A DNA stretch of 64,000 nt from Bacteroidales bacterium. GTDB lineage: Bacteria; Bacteroidota; Bacteroidia; Bacteroidales; F082. This document shows positions 49,855 through 59,879 of this stretch, in pieces; within the stretch, counting starts at the first letter, position 1, and every line of letters begins with the position of its first letter. The stretch is from assembly GCA_014860665.1 (NCBI GenBank), contig JACZJI010000027.1:1-64000 (forward strand), written 5' to 3'. Under the pieces are notes generated by a model. It did not search any database. It saw nothing but the letters and a program-made list of their open reading frames with translations, and had not been told where the DNA came from. The position numbers and the translations under genes were made by a program.

Positions 49855-50766
49855 ATGAGTTTTATATTCTTTTTGTTGCTGATAGGACTTGCCTATTATT
49901 ATATTTCTAAATGGAAGTCTCCCAGGCAGAATACTGGTGCCAATTCTGCAAATTATACGAACCCCAATGGCAGTAATGGAAATACACCTCCAAATGGTTC
50001 TTATGGAAATAAGAGTCCCTATGGAGGGAACAATACCAACGGGCATAACAATTATGCCAAATGGATCGGTGGTGCCCTGGGCTGGGCTTTCGATGGTCCC
50101 ATTGGTGGAATCCTTGGGTATGCTCTGGGTTCCATGTTTGAAAGGGGACAGTTCGGACAAGGAATGGGAATAGGTGCTCCTACCCATGCAGGTGATTTTA
50201 ATGTGAGTCTTTTGGTGCTGACTGCTGCTGTAATGAAAGCAGATGGAACTGTCAGAAAATCTGAGCTGGATTACGTAAAGAGTTTTTATATTCAGAATTT
50301 TGGGGTTGCCGCTTCTCAGCAATACATTAAGATGCTGGGTGAAATCCTGAAAAGCGATATCCATGTAATGGATGTGAGCCGTCAGATTGGACGTTTTATG
50401 GATTATTCCTCCCGTCTGCAGCTGATGCATTATCTGTTTGGAATAGCACTGGCTGATGGGAAAGTAGATAAAGCCGAAGCAAGCATTATAAGTCAGATCG
50501 CTGAAGCTATGGGAATAGGTGCAGCTGATTTTCAGTCGCTGCAAGCCATGTTTGTGAAAGAGACTGACAGTGCTTATAAAATTCTTGAGATTTCCCCGGA
50601 AGCAACGGATGATGAAGTAAAACTTGCTTATCGCGAAATGGCTAAAAAATATCACCCTGATTTGGTTTCACACCTGGGAGAGGAAATTCAGCACTCGGCT
50701 GAGAAGAAATTCCAAAAAGTAAATGAAGCCTACGAAGCCATCAAGAAGGAGCGGGGTTTTAAGTAA
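49855..50766 (+). CDS. DjlA-like co-chaperone (N-terminal TM, Asn/Gly linker, TerB-like domain, C-terminal J domain)
   Basis: Hydrophobic N-terminus, AAVMKADGTVRKSELDYVKSFY (TerB), YKILEISPEATDDEVKLAYREMAKKYHPDLV with HPD. Confidence 0.9.
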   Translation: MSFIFFLLLIGLAYYYISKWKSPRQNTGANSANYTNPNGSNGNTPPNGSYGNKSPYGGNNTNGHNNYAKWIGGALGWAFDGPIGGILGYALGSMFERGQFGQGMGIGAPTHAGDFNVSLLVLTAAVMKADGTVRKSELDYVKSFYIQNFGVAASQQYIKMLGEILKSDIHVMDVSRQIGRFMDYSSRLQLMHYLFGIALADGKVDKAEASIISQIAEAMGIGAADFQSLQAMFVKETDSAYKILEISPEATDDEVKLAYREMAKKYHPDLVSHLGEEIQHSAEKKFQKVNEAYEAIKKERGFK

Positions 50767-50777
50767 GATTATTTATA

Positions 50778-50814
50778 TAAAAAAAGGCTCAGATATCTGT
50801 CTGAGCCTTTTTTA
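50778..50814 (+). terminator. Terminator of djlA-like gene
   Basis: AAGGCTCAGA-tatctg-TCTGAGCCTT + T run. Confidence 0.85.
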
Positions 50815-50836
50815 TTTTTAGCTATCACAGAATTCT

Positions 50837-50940
50837 TCACTCATATCTGAGTGCCTCCACCGGATTTTTGAATGCTTCTACCGAAGCAATTGTCTGAATC
50901 AGGATGGCCCGGATTATTGGATTTTCAGGATTTATATTTC
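50837..50940 (-). pseudogene. C-terminal relic of an FtsX/MacB-type ABC permease
   Basis: Minus strand reads ...RAILIQTIASVEAFKNPVEALRYE*, the same tail as the two intact permeases (ARKNPVEALRYE*). Confidence 0.65.
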
Positions 50941-51077
50941 CTGAGGTATGTTTATCTAATAATTTAAAATTTCTACTTTATTACATGTTCTAAAATCCTG
51001 TTTATCTCATCATCTTGTAAATTCTGATTCTGATATTTTTATTCGTATCGTAGTGCCTCAACCGGATTTTTCCGTGC
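50844..51077. repeat. ~230-bp direct repeat, copy A
   Basis: GCTTCTACCGAAGCAATTGTCTGAATCAGGATGGCCCGGATTATTGGATTTTCAGGATTTATATTTCCTGAGGTATG... nearly identical to 53506-53740. Confidence 0.9.
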
Positions 51078-53366
51078 AGAAAGAAAGGTTTGCCAGCTCA
51101 CAGCTGTCATCGCGATTATCAGTACAAAAATTCCGGCTAAAGCAAAAATCCACCAGCTTAAAGTAGTCTTGTAAGCGAAATTTTGCAACCATCGATGCAT
51201 GGCATAATAAGCAATTGGGACCGCGATAATGAAAGCGATAGCAATCCATGTTAAAAATTCCGTAATAAGCATTCTTACGATTTCTGAAACCGAAGCGCCG
51301 TTGACTTTGCGAATACCTATTTCTTTGGTTTTTTGTCGGTTATAGTACAACGACATAGCGAGAATTCCCATAATGGAAATTACAATGGACAAGAAGGTAA
51401 AATAACTGATAATAGTTGCGGTCCGTTTTTCATTTTGATACCAGCGTGCTATGGCTTGGTCGAAAAACCGATAATCGAAAGGAATATTGCCATTAAAATG
51501 ATTGTATGACTTCCTGATATTGTCAACGGTAGCGACAATATTATTTCCTCCAAGTTGGACTAAAATGCCCCATGGTGTATCATATTGTTGGGATTCCAGT
51601 TGTACGATTTCAAGGGGGCCGATGGGAAAACGCAATGAGTAGAAATTGAAATTGTCAACAACACCGAGAACAGGTTTTGGCTTTTTCGACATGTCAGTAA
51701 AAGATTTGGGAAGCGAATCCATCCCCAATGATTTCAATGCCGTTTCGTTTAACCAGATTCCATTTTTAGCATAAGCCACACCTGTAGGTTTAATTTTCAT
51801 TTGCATCATGGGAAAAAAGGAAGAATCAACGGCAAAAACCTGGAAACTTACGAGTTTGTTATGGTAAGTAAAAGTATTGTTGTATCCACCGTCAATTGGA
51901 CATCCTTTTACAAAAGATACACGGTTTACGCCCGGAATCGATAGTAACTGACTTCTTAACCCGGCTTCCTGGGAAGGTTTAATTGTATTTTCAAGCCACA
52001 AAATATTTTTTGCGTTAAACCCGGGATTACGGTTAGTCATAAACAAGGTTTGCTTTGAAATAACAAAGGATGATATGAGCAGGACGATTACAACAATATA
52101 CTGGAACCCAATGAGTAATTTTGAATAAAGTCTTCGGCTTTTCCGCTTGAAATTACCTTTAAGCACTTCCACGGCATCTAATCTGGTAATGAAAAGTGCC
52201 GGTACAATTCCCGATAAAATACCAGTGAATGCAACCCCGGCAATCGAGACAGGTAAAAGTTCTCCGAGAAACTGATGTTCCAGATAGAGCTTAGTATTAA
52301 GTAAATAATCAAATACCGGTTCTGTTAAAAAGCTGAAGAGAACAGCCAGTGAGAAAGCTGCAAAACAGAGAACAATTGTTTCAATCACCTGCTGAATAAT
52401 TAACCTGGATCTGGAACTTCCCAGCATCTTTTTCAAGGCAATTTCTTTTGCACGCATCCCCGATTGCGCAATGGTTAAATTCACATAATTGATGATGGAC
52501 AGCGTTAATATAAACAACACGATAGTAAACAAAACCTGAATTAAGGTTTTGTTGTTTTGCCGGATACCCGGACCCCGGATTGAACTGAAGTAGTTGTCCA
52601 AAAGCGGTTCAAAGGAGACGCTTCGGAAATATCCATTATGATACAGCTTTGAATCTTTTTGTAACAGTTTTAATACGTCCGGAGTAATTTGGGACAGGTT
52701 CGTATGAGGCCTGGCCATAAAATAGGTGCCGAAATTACAAAACCCGTAAACACTCAATAATCCGGAAGGGAAGCCGGAAATATCGGAAAAGTCCTGAATA
52801 TTGACGAGCGCATCACATGTTGAGAAATTGGAACTTTTAGAGATGTCTCCCATAACACCGGTTACGATCAGGTGAGCGGAACCAATGGTTACCTGTTTGC
52901 CGACAGGAGATCCTTTACCAAAAAGTTTGTGGGCAAATATTCTGGATAAAACGATGGAATTTTTTGTTTTTAAAGCGGTTTCTTTATTCCCTTCCGGCAA
53001 GCTGAACGAAAAAATTTGGAAGAAAGAAGAGTCAACCATCAGATATTTCACTTTTAGCTTCAGTTTATCGGGGTTCACCACCACTCCTTCGCCGGAATAA
53101 ACTCGTGTATAGTTTTCTATTTCTGGAAAATTGCTTTGTAACAAAGGGGCTACCGGTCCGGAAAAGAAAGCCGATTGTTCATTTGTCAGCCTGTAAATCC
53201 GGTTCTTGTTTGTTTGCTGGCTGTTTACCGAAAGCTGTTCCTTGATGTACACACTCAATACCAACACAAAGGTCAATGAAATGGCAAACCCCAGAATAGT
53301 TACCAGACTGTATAGTTTGTTGTGAAACAAATGTTTCCAAAATGTTTTTAGGTTTTTAATCCACAT
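51039..53366 (-). CDS. FtsX/MacB-type ABC transporter permease
   Basis: 775 aa; MacB_PCD + FtsX; EIGIRKVNGASVSEIVRMLITEF; ends ARKNPVEALRYE. Confidence 0.93.
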   Translation of the reverse strand: MWIKNLKTFWKHLFHNKLYSLVTILGFAISLTFVLVLSVYIKEQLSVNSQQTNKNRIYRLTNEQSAFFSGPVAPLLQSNFPEIENYTRVYSGEGVVVNPDKLKLKVKYLMVDSSFFQIFSFSLPEGNKETALKTKNSIVLSRIFAHKLFGKGSPVGKQVTIGSAHLIVTGVMGDISKSSNFSTCDALVNIQDFSDISGFPSGLLSVYGFCNFGTYFMARPHTNLSQITPDVLKLLQKDSKLYHNGYFRSVSFEPLLDNYFSSIRGPGIRQNNKTLIQVLFTIVLFILTLSIINYVNLTIAQSGMRAKEIALKKMLGSSRSRLIIQQVIETIVLCFAAFSLAVLFSFLTEPVFDYLLNTKLYLEHQFLGELLPVSIAGVAFTGILSGIVPALFITRLDAVEVLKGNFKRKSRRLYSKLLIGFQYIVVIVLLISSFVISKQTLFMTNRNPGFNAKNILWLENTIKPSQEAGLRSQLLSIPGVNRVSFVKGCPIDGGYNNTFTYHNKLVSFQVFAVDSSFFPMMQMKIKPTGVAYAKNGIWLNETALKSLGMDSLPKSFTDMSKKPKPVLGVVDNFNFYSLRFPIGPLEIVQLESQQYDTPWGILVQLGGNNIVATVDNIRKSYNHFNGNIPFDYRFFDQAIARWYQNEKRTATIISYFTFLSIVISIMGILAMSLYYNRQKTKEIGIRKVNGASVSEIVRMLITEFLTWIAIAFIIAVPIAYYAMHRWLQNFAYKTTLSWWIFALAGIFVLIIAMTAVSWQTFLSARKNPVEALRYE

Positions 53367-53502
53367 TTATGTTAATAATTTTTAATCGTTTTTATCTTTC
53401 TGCCTTCATACCCCAACTTCGACACACATCGGACAGGCTCTGAAGGGTCGTTCTTCAGCAATCTTCATTGTTCATTCTTTATCTTTAAGCACTTCCGCCG
53501 TT

Positions 53503-53540
53503 ACTCGTATCGTAGTGCCTCAACAGGATTTTTGCATGCT
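53503..53540 (-). pseudogene. C-terminal relic of an ABC permease (second scar)
   Basis: Minus strand EACKNPVEALRYE* immediately before repeat copy B. Confidence 0.55.
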
Positions 53541-53740
53541 TCTACCGAAGCAATTGTCTGAATCAGGATGGCCCGGATTATTGGATTTTCAGGATTTATA
53601 TTTCCTGAGGTATGTTTATCTAATAATTTAAAATTTCTACTTTTTATATGTTCTAAAATCCTGTTTATTTCAACATCTTGTAAATTCTAATTCTGACATT
53701 TTTATTCGTATCGAAGCGCCTCAACCGGATTCTTCCGTGC
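53506..53740. repeat. ~230-bp direct repeat, copy B
   Basis: Nearly identical to copy A across spacer and permease C-terminal codons. Confidence 0.9.
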
Positions 53741-56050
53741 GGCAATAAAAGTCTGCCAGCTGATTGTTGCCATAGCAATGATCAGGACACCAATCCCGGC
53801 AAGGACGAATACCCACCAGCTTAAATATGTTTTGTAAGCAAAGTTTTGCAACCACTGATGAAGTGCATAATAAGCTATGGGAACTGCCAGTGCAAAGGCA
53901 ATAACCACCCATTTTGCAAATTCAGTAACCAGCATTTTTATGATTTCAAAGACTGTGGCCCCGTTTACTTTCCGGATACCGATTTCTTTGGTTTTCCGGC
54001 GTGTGGTAAATATTACAATCCCAAGCAATCCGGTAAGGGATAATAAAATAGTCCAGAGTGAAACGAAATTGATAAAACTGGCAATCCGTTCATCTTTCAG
54101 ATAAAGTTTGTTTAAAGAATCGTCGAGAAACCGATAGCTGAAAGCATACTCCGGTTCAAATTGTTTCCAGACCTGTTCCACGTGGTCGATGGCTGCGGTA
54201 TAATGTTTGGGTTTTAATCTCAGCATTAAAACTTCTTTCTTGGTATCTGTGAGCCAAAAGATCATGGGCTGAATGGGGTCTTCCAATGATGCAAAATTAA
54301 AGTCCCTGGCTACACCAATGATGGGCCCGGACGAAAAGCCAAAAACGTCTTTACCTGCTTCAATTGTTTTGTCCATGGGGTTTTTCCAACCAAATTGCTG
54401 CACCCCTTTTTGATTGATAATAAATGTATTGATATCTGCCCCTGATGTTTTTGAGAAGGGACGCCCATTAACTATTTTAACACCGAAAAAGTCCAGAAAA
54501 TGTTTATCAACAGGCCAACATGTCAAAGAGATATGCTGACCGTCAACTTCTCTGCCCCATCCCATCAGGACTGCTCCGGGCCTGAATTCTGAATAAGTAT
54601 ACTGAACAATATTGGGGTCGGCCATTATTTCACTGGTAAAGGCTTTGTAATGCGTCCGGATATTATTTGTCGTATTGATGCAAATAATATTCTGTTTGTT
54701 TATTCCAATGTCATAATTCTTCCAATAGCTGATCTGCTTGGCTATCCCGATGGAAGTGATCAGCAGGGCAATGGAAAAAACAAACTGGAGTACAAATAAA
54801 GAGTTTCTGATTACCTGTCCCTTTTTTGAAAATCCGGAACTGCCTTTTGTTGAACTCAATATCTGAGAGGAACTTACAAAAAATGCAGGATAAGACCCGG
54901 CCACAATACCATAAACTACTGCCAGGATGATAAAGTAAAAATACCATGCCCATCTGCCTGAAAAGCCTAGTCCGCTGATGTCAAACAGATTTTCAATGGG
55001 TTGATAGATAATGGAATGAACTATAAAAGCCAAAGCAAGTGCCACAAGCGATATCAAGATCGATTCTACAAGAACCTGCAATATGATGACCTCTTTGCCG
55101 GCACCCAGTACACGCATAATGGAAAAGCCTTTTGCTTTTTCCCCTGCCTGGGAGACTGAAAGGTTCACAAAATTAATAATTCCCATCACGGCCAGTATAA
55201 CCGCCAGGAGAACTAAAATATTCAGCACGGTTCTGCTGACTGTTTGGAAATAATATTTATTTTGAGAAAAATGCAGGTCCGATAATGGGCTCATAAATAT
55301 ATGAATGATGTTGCCTGGTGTATCGGAAATTACTTGTTTTTTCAATTCCGGAATCTGATTAATTTTCTGAGTCACTTCCTTGGCATCGGCTTTCGGGGAA
55401 ATTTCGCAGAAAATATAATAACTCCATTCATCCCATCGATTGGCTGCACTGTTTGGGTCTTGAGTAAGTGTTTTAAAGGAAGTGATGCAATCTGCTGTAA
55501 ATGAAGATGTTTTTGGGATATCCTGAATAACTCCCGTAACTGTATATTCATGATTGTGAAGCCATACTTTTTTCCCGGTTGGATTTGTTTTACCGAACAA
55601 TTTCAACGACAAAGAATGGGTAAGAACAACCGTATTGGGTTGGTTTAAAGCAGTTTCTTTATTGCCTACCAAAAAAGGAAGTGTAAAGATCTTGAAGATG
55701 GAATTCCCGGCATATAATTCCTGGACGTTATAATTTGTATTTTGATTTTTAAGTTTTTCTGTTGTTACCTCTGTATTGCTGAACTGAAAAGGAGTAATGT
55801 TTTCTATTTCGGGGATATTCTTACCGATAATTCCTGACATCAAAGCTGGTAAGTTAAAACTGGCTTTATTGACCCGAAGTTGGTAAATTGACCCATAATT
55901 TTGATTGTATTTATCAAAAGAATTTTCGTAAGTAACGTAAAGGATCAATGTCATAATCCCTGAGAAGGCAATGATTAAACTTAAAATATTCAGTCCCGAT
56001 GAGACCGGAAATTTTATGATGCCTTTATATATTGATTTAAATTTTATCAT
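53702..56050 (-). CDS. FtsX/MacB-type ABC transporter permease
   Basis: 782 aa; paralogue of 51039..53366; KEIGIRKVNGATVFEIIKMLVTEF. Confidence 0.93.
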   Translation of the reverse strand: MIKFKSIYKGIIKFPVSSGLNILSLIIAFSGIMTLILYVTYENSFDKYNQNYGSIYQLRVNKASFNLPALMSGIIGKNIPEIENITPFQFSNTEVTTEKLKNQNTNYNVQELYAGNSIFKIFTLPFLVGNKETALNQPNTVVLTHSLSLKLFGKTNPTGKKVWLHNHEYTVTGVIQDIPKTSSFTADCITSFKTLTQDPNSAANRWDEWSYYIFCEISPKADAKEVTQKINQIPELKKQVISDTPGNIIHIFMSPLSDLHFSQNKYYFQTVSRTVLNILVLLAVILAVMGIINFVNLSVSQAGEKAKGFSIMRVLGAGKEVIILQVLVESILISLVALALAFIVHSIIYQPIENLFDISGLGFSGRWAWYFYFIILAVVYGIVAGSYPAFFVSSSQILSSTKGSSGFSKKGQVIRNSLFVLQFVFSIALLITSIGIAKQISYWKNYDIGINKQNIICINTTNNIRTHYKAFTSEIMADPNIVQYTYSEFRPGAVLMGWGREVDGQHISLTCWPVDKHFLDFFGVKIVNGRPFSKTSGADINTFIINQKGVQQFGWKNPMDKTIEAGKDVFGFSSGPIIGVARDFNFASLEDPIQPMIFWLTDTKKEVLMLRLKPKHYTAAIDHVEQVWKQFEPEYAFSYRFLDDSLNKLYLKDERIASFINFVSLWTILLSLTGLLGIVIFTTRRKTKEIGIRKVNGATVFEIIKMLVTEFAKWVVIAFALAVPIAYYALHQWLQNFAYKTYLSWWVFVLAGIGVLIIAMATISWQTFIAARKNPVEALRYE

Positions 56051-56222
56051 TTTAATTTTTTGTGTTGTTGATGTTTAGATTTATTAGCGTTTTAGCCCAT
56101 TCACCTTACAGCCTTCGCGCTCTCAACTCTCTACAAGTGCGAACTTCCGCACGTATTTTTCATTTAGAATTCTCACAAACCCTTATATCTTCCAACCTTT
56201 CTATCTTTCCGTCCTCTTGGTT

Positions 56223-56909
56223 TTAAACCCTTTTTCCATTCGTTTTCTCCATAAGTACCTTACCATCAAGTAAGTTTATGATACGGTGGGCATATCCTGC
56301 ATCGCGTTCCGAGTGGGTGACCATCACAATGGTAGCACCTTCTTCATTAAGTTCGCTCAGCAGGTTGATAACTTCGACACCGTGTTTCGAGTCCAGATTA
56401 CCGGTGGGCTCGTCAGCAAGGATTAGTTTCGGATTGGCAACTACAGCCCGGGCGATGGCCACACGCTGTTGCTGTCCGCCAGAAAGTTGCTGAGGATAAT
56501 GTTTGGCCCTATGGCTGATTTTCATCCGGTTCAAAACTGCCATCACCCGTTCTTTACGTTCCGATGCCTTCATTCTTAAATAAATAAGCGGCATCTCAAC
56601 ATTCTCAAAAACGTTGATTTCATCAATCAGATTAAAGCTTTGAAACACAAAACCAATATTCCCTTTCCGAAGCCGGGTGCGGTCTTTTTCTTTCATTTTT
56701 GCCACTTCGGTACCGTTGAAAATATAGCTGCCTTCATTTGGATTGTCAAGCATACCAAGAATGTTCATCAAACTTGTTTTCCCACAACCTGACGGTCCCA
56801 TAATAGCGACAAATTCACCGTCATTTACTTTAATATTAACACCGTTTAACGCATAGGTTTCCACCTCTTCCGTGCGAAATACCTTCACTAATTGTTTTGT
56901 TTCTATCAT
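56223..56909 (-). CDS. ABC transporter ATP-binding protein (MacB/LolD type)
   Basis: GPSGCGKTSLMNILGMLD, LSGGQQQRVAIARA, LADEPTGNLDS. Confidence 0.96.
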   Translation of the reverse strand: MIETKQLVKVFRTEEVETYALNGVNIKVNDGEFVAIMGPSGCGKTSLMNILGMLDNPNEGSYIFNGTEVAKMKEKDRTRLRKGNIGFVFQSFNLIDEINVFENVEMPLIYLRMKASERKERVMAVLNRMKISHRAKHYPQQLSGGQQQRVAIARAVVANPKLILADEPTGNLDSKHGVEVINLLSELNEEGATIVMVTHSERDAGYAHRIINLLDGKVLMEKTNGKRV

Positions 56910-56962
56910 GTTTATATCTTAAAATTCTTTATTTTCATTAAAAAATCTTCCAAACGTTTTAC

Positions 56963-58213
56963 CTATTTAAATATCAATCTGTTACTATTTCCATAATTCT
57001 CATAGTCCGAAGTAACAACCTTATCTCCTGCTTTCAGTCCACCCAGTAGCTCATAATATTGCGGGTTCTGACGGCCGAGTTTAATGGGGCGTTTTGTTGC
57101 TGATTTTCCGTCCTTCGACACCACGAAAATCCACTGTCCGCCGGTGGTCTGGAAAAACTGTCCGCGGGGCAGCAACAGCGATTTTTTGGGATCTCCCAGT
57201 TGCAACCTGACATAATAGGCCTGGCCCGTTCGCATGTTTTCGGGTTCATCATTATCAAACGCCATTTCAACGGTAAACCGGCCATTGTGTACGTCGGGCA
57301 AGACCTTGCTGATGGTTACGTTGAGATTTTTCCCGTTGCGTTCGATAATTCCGGTCAGGCCGGTATGTACACGGTCAATATAACTTTCATCAATCTCGGC
57401 TACCAGTTTAAACGGTTTCACAATATCAATTTGTCCAAAATTTGCCCCTTTCGGGATAGACTGCCCGACTTCCGCATTCAGACTTGTAAGCTGGCCATCC
57501 ACCGGTGCTTTCACGTTCAAGTCTTCTTGCAGCTGGCGTACCATTTTCAAATTCATCCGCATGTTATGCAGATCATCTTCCATCTGTTTCACCTGAGCCG
57601 TCCGGTATATAGAATCTTGTATTTCTTCTTCCTGATAAAGTTTTTGATTTTGACAGGCATATTCATAGTTTTCTTTTGCTTGCAGGAACGATTCGCGCGA
57701 GGTCAGCGAATCACGATAAAGTGTTTTCTGTTGCTCGAAAAGTCGTTTTTTCTTTATAATATCAAATTTCAGCTGCAGCAACTGAAGTTTGATTTGAATT
57801 TTGTTTTGCTGCATGGCTACCATGGTGTTTCGTAGCTCGTTGCTCTTTTGTGCCAGCTCTGCTTCGCTGTTTAAAACCCCCAGGTTTAAATCCGGGTTGC
57901 TCAGGCGCAAAATGACCTCTCCTTTTTTAACCATAGCGCCTTCTTCTACCAGTTTTTGTTCCACATAGCCACCTTCTTCTGCAGCAAGGTAAACCGTGTA
58001 CTTAGGCTCTGCGTGACCCGTAACGGTGATGTAATCGTAAAAAACACCCTGCTTTACTGTGTCGATGGTAATTTTATCCGCGTCCACGCGGTACGTTGAA
58101 ATATTGTTTGTGAAAAAAGCTGCATAAATCACGATCATGAACAAGATGATCCCTATCGCCCAATAAATATGTTTCTTTTTGAGCCCTTTCTTTTTTTCTA
58201 TCGGTATATCCAT
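56963..58213 (-). CDS. HlyD/MacA-like periplasmic adaptor
   Basis: 416 aa; N-terminal TM, coiled coil, VKAPVDGQLTSLNAEVGQSIPKGANFGQI. Confidence 0.92.
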   Translation of the reverse strand: MDIPIEKKKGLKKKHIYWAIGIILFMIVIYAAFFTNNISTYRVDADKITIDTVKQGVFYDYITVTGHAEPKYTVYLAAEEGGYVEQKLVEEGAMVKKGEVILRLSNPDLNLGVLNSEAELAQKSNELRNTMVAMQQNKIQIKLQLLQLKFDIIKKKRLFEQQKTLYRDSLTSRESFLQAKENYEYACQNQKLYQEEEIQDSIYRTAQVKQMEDDLHNMRMNLKMVRQLQEDLNVKAPVDGQLTSLNAEVGQSIPKGANFGQIDIVKPFKLVAEIDESYIDRVHTGLTGIIERNGKNLNVTISKVLPDVHNGRFTVEMAFDNDEPENMRTGQAYYVRLQLGDPKKSLLLPRGQFFQTTGGQWIFVVSKDGKSATKRPIKLGRQNPQYYELLGGLKAGDKVVTSDYENYGNSNRLIFK

Positions 58214-58253
58214 AAAACTTCTCTTAAAAGGATGGTTCGTTTTAGCAATATTT

Positions 58254-58271
58254 AACTAAGCGCATGCCAAA
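58254..58271 (-). promoter_or_regulatory. sigma54-like promoter TTTTGGCAT-GCGCT-TAGTT upstream of the HlyD/ABC operon
   Basis: GG-N10-G spacing and ~29 nt leader, comparable with the VNDIPF promoters; divergent from a sigma54 activator gene. Confidence 0.4.
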
Positions 58272-58313
58272 AGTATTATTGTATTGAAATAGTGGTGCTT
58301 GCAATAAAAAGCA

Positions 58314-58380
58314 GTAGGGCCCTACAAAAATTAGTGTAAAAAAATTTTACACAGGTTGTTTATTAAATTTACAAACCTGT
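58314..58380. promoter_or_regulatory. Cluster of palindromes in the divergent promoter region
   Basis: GTAGGGCCCTAC (58314-58325); GTGTAAAA-AAA-TTTTACAC (58334-58352); ACAGGTT...AACCTGT (58351-58380). Confidence 0.6.
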
Positions 58381-58431
58381 AATTTCGTGATGAAATTGGA
58401 ATCATAGTAATTCCGGAATGCTCACGGAAGA

Positions 58432-59805
58432 ATGAAAATTATGAAAGGAAACCTGCTCATTATCGATGATAACAAAAGCGTTCTCACCGCCTTGGAAATG
58501 TTGTTACAAAGTGAATTTGAGAATGTTTATACGCTTAAAAATCCAAGTCGGCTTATTGCTGCCATTCAGCAAAACCAGATTGACGTTATTTTGCTGGACA
58601 TGAATTTCCAGGCCGGGATCAATAGTGGAAATGAAGGAATATACTTGCTAAACCGAATTCTGGAATATGATCCTGCTATCAGCGTAATTATGATTACTGC
58701 TTACGGCGATGTAGAACTTGCAGTGAAAGCAGTAAAAAACGGCGCTTTTGATTTTATTTTAAAGCCCTGGGACAACAATAAAATGGTAAGTACGTTACAT
58801 GCTGCCATGAAGCTCAGGAGAAGTAAAATGGAGACGGATTCATTAAGAAAGACTACCAATATCTTGAAGCAGGAACTGAATACCGGTTTGCAACCGATCA
58901 TTGGCCGTTCCCAACCGTTGCTAAAAGTGCTTGAGATCGTTAATAAGGTGGCCGGAACGGATGCAAATGTTTTTATTACCGGCGAAAATGGTACCGGAAA
59001 AGAGCTTATAGCCAGGGAAATACACAGGCATTCCAACAGGAGTAGGGAAGTCATGGTGAGTGTAGATATGGGCTCTATCAGTGAATCGCTTTTTGAAAGC
59101 GAGCTTTTTGGTTATGTGAAAGGCGCTTTTACCGATGCCAAAGAAGACCGTATCGGGAAATTTGAAGCCGCTGACAAAGGGACTCTTTTTCTTGACGAGA
59201 TCGGGAACTTGCCGCTGGCACTACAAACTAAAATACTTGTTGCATTGCAAAACCGAACCATCACCAAAGTGGGAAGTCATAAGCCGGTTCCCATTGACAT
59301 ACGGCTTGTCTCGGCCACCAATAAAAATTTAACGGAGATGGTGGCAGAAGGCCTTTTTCGGGAAGATTTACTTTATCGTATCAACACCATTACCATTGAG
59401 GTGCCCCCTTTGAGGGATCGGGGAGAGGATGTGCTGCTGCTAGCCGATTTTTATTTGAATAAATATGTGACAAAATATGAAAAGTCCGGTCTGAAAATTA
59501 ATCAGAAGGGAAGGGAAGCATTGCTGAAATACAACTGGCCCGGAAATATCAGGGAACTTCAGCACAGTATGGAAAAAGCCGTGATTCTTTCCGATACCAA
59601 AGTGCTTGATGAAAACAGTTTTTCGTTCGGCGGAAATTTAGGTCAGCAAAGAGACGATTTTCAGTTCCGCACACTCGAAGAAATGGAGAAGGAGATGATT
59701 GTTGCTTGTATGGAACAAGAAAAGGGTAATTTAACTGCCGTATCGAAAAAGCTGGGAATCACCCGACAGACGCTTTATAATAAGTTTAAGAAATATGGGA
59801 TTTAG
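58432..59805 (+). CDS. NtrC-family sigma54-dependent response regulator
   Basis: Receiver (LLIIDDNKSVL, ILLDMNF), ITGENGTGKELIAREIHRHS, GAFTDAK (GAFTGA-like), Fis-type HTH AVSKKLGITRQTLYNKFKKYGI. Confidence 0.96.
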   Translation: MKIMKGNLLIIDDNKSVLTALEMLLQSEFENVYTLKNPSRLIAAIQQNQIDVILLDMNFQAGINSGNEGIYLLNRILEYDPAISVIMITAYGDVELAVKAVKNGAFDFILKPWDNNKMVSTLHAAMKLRRSKMETDSLRKTTNILKQELNTGLQPIIGRSQPLLKVLEIVNKVAGTDANVFITGENGTGKELIAREIHRHSNRSREVMVSVDMGSISESLFESELFGYVKGAFTDAKEDRIGKFEAADKGTLFLDEIGNLPLALQTKILVALQNRTITKVGSHKPVPIDIRLVSATNKNLTEMVAEGLFREDLLYRINTITIEVPPLRDRGEDVLLLADFYLNKYVTKYEKSGLKINQKGREALLKYNWPGNIRELQHSMEKAVILSDTKVLDENSFSFGGNLGQQRDDFQFRTLEEMEKEMIVACMEQEKGNLTAVSKKLGITRQTLYNKFKKYGI

Positions 59806-59806
59806 A

Positions 59807-59879
59807 GGTAGGAAGGTTGAAAGATAAAAGGTAGGGGTTCTCTCACCATTCTGCTTTCCCACCCTTTCATCCTCCTACC
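59807..59879. repeat. Inverted repeat between response regulator and kinase genes
   Basis: GGTAGGAAGGTTGAAAG ... CTTTCATCCTCCTACC. Confidence 0.6.

Noticed and set aside
49843-50655. 270-aa minus ORF overlapping djlA-like gene
   Set aside because: Antisense to a gene with clear TerB and J-domain motifs; composition typical of a reverse-frame artefact.
57200-57835. 211-aa plus ORF inside the HlyD-like gene
   Set aside because: Antisense to a clear adaptor CDS.
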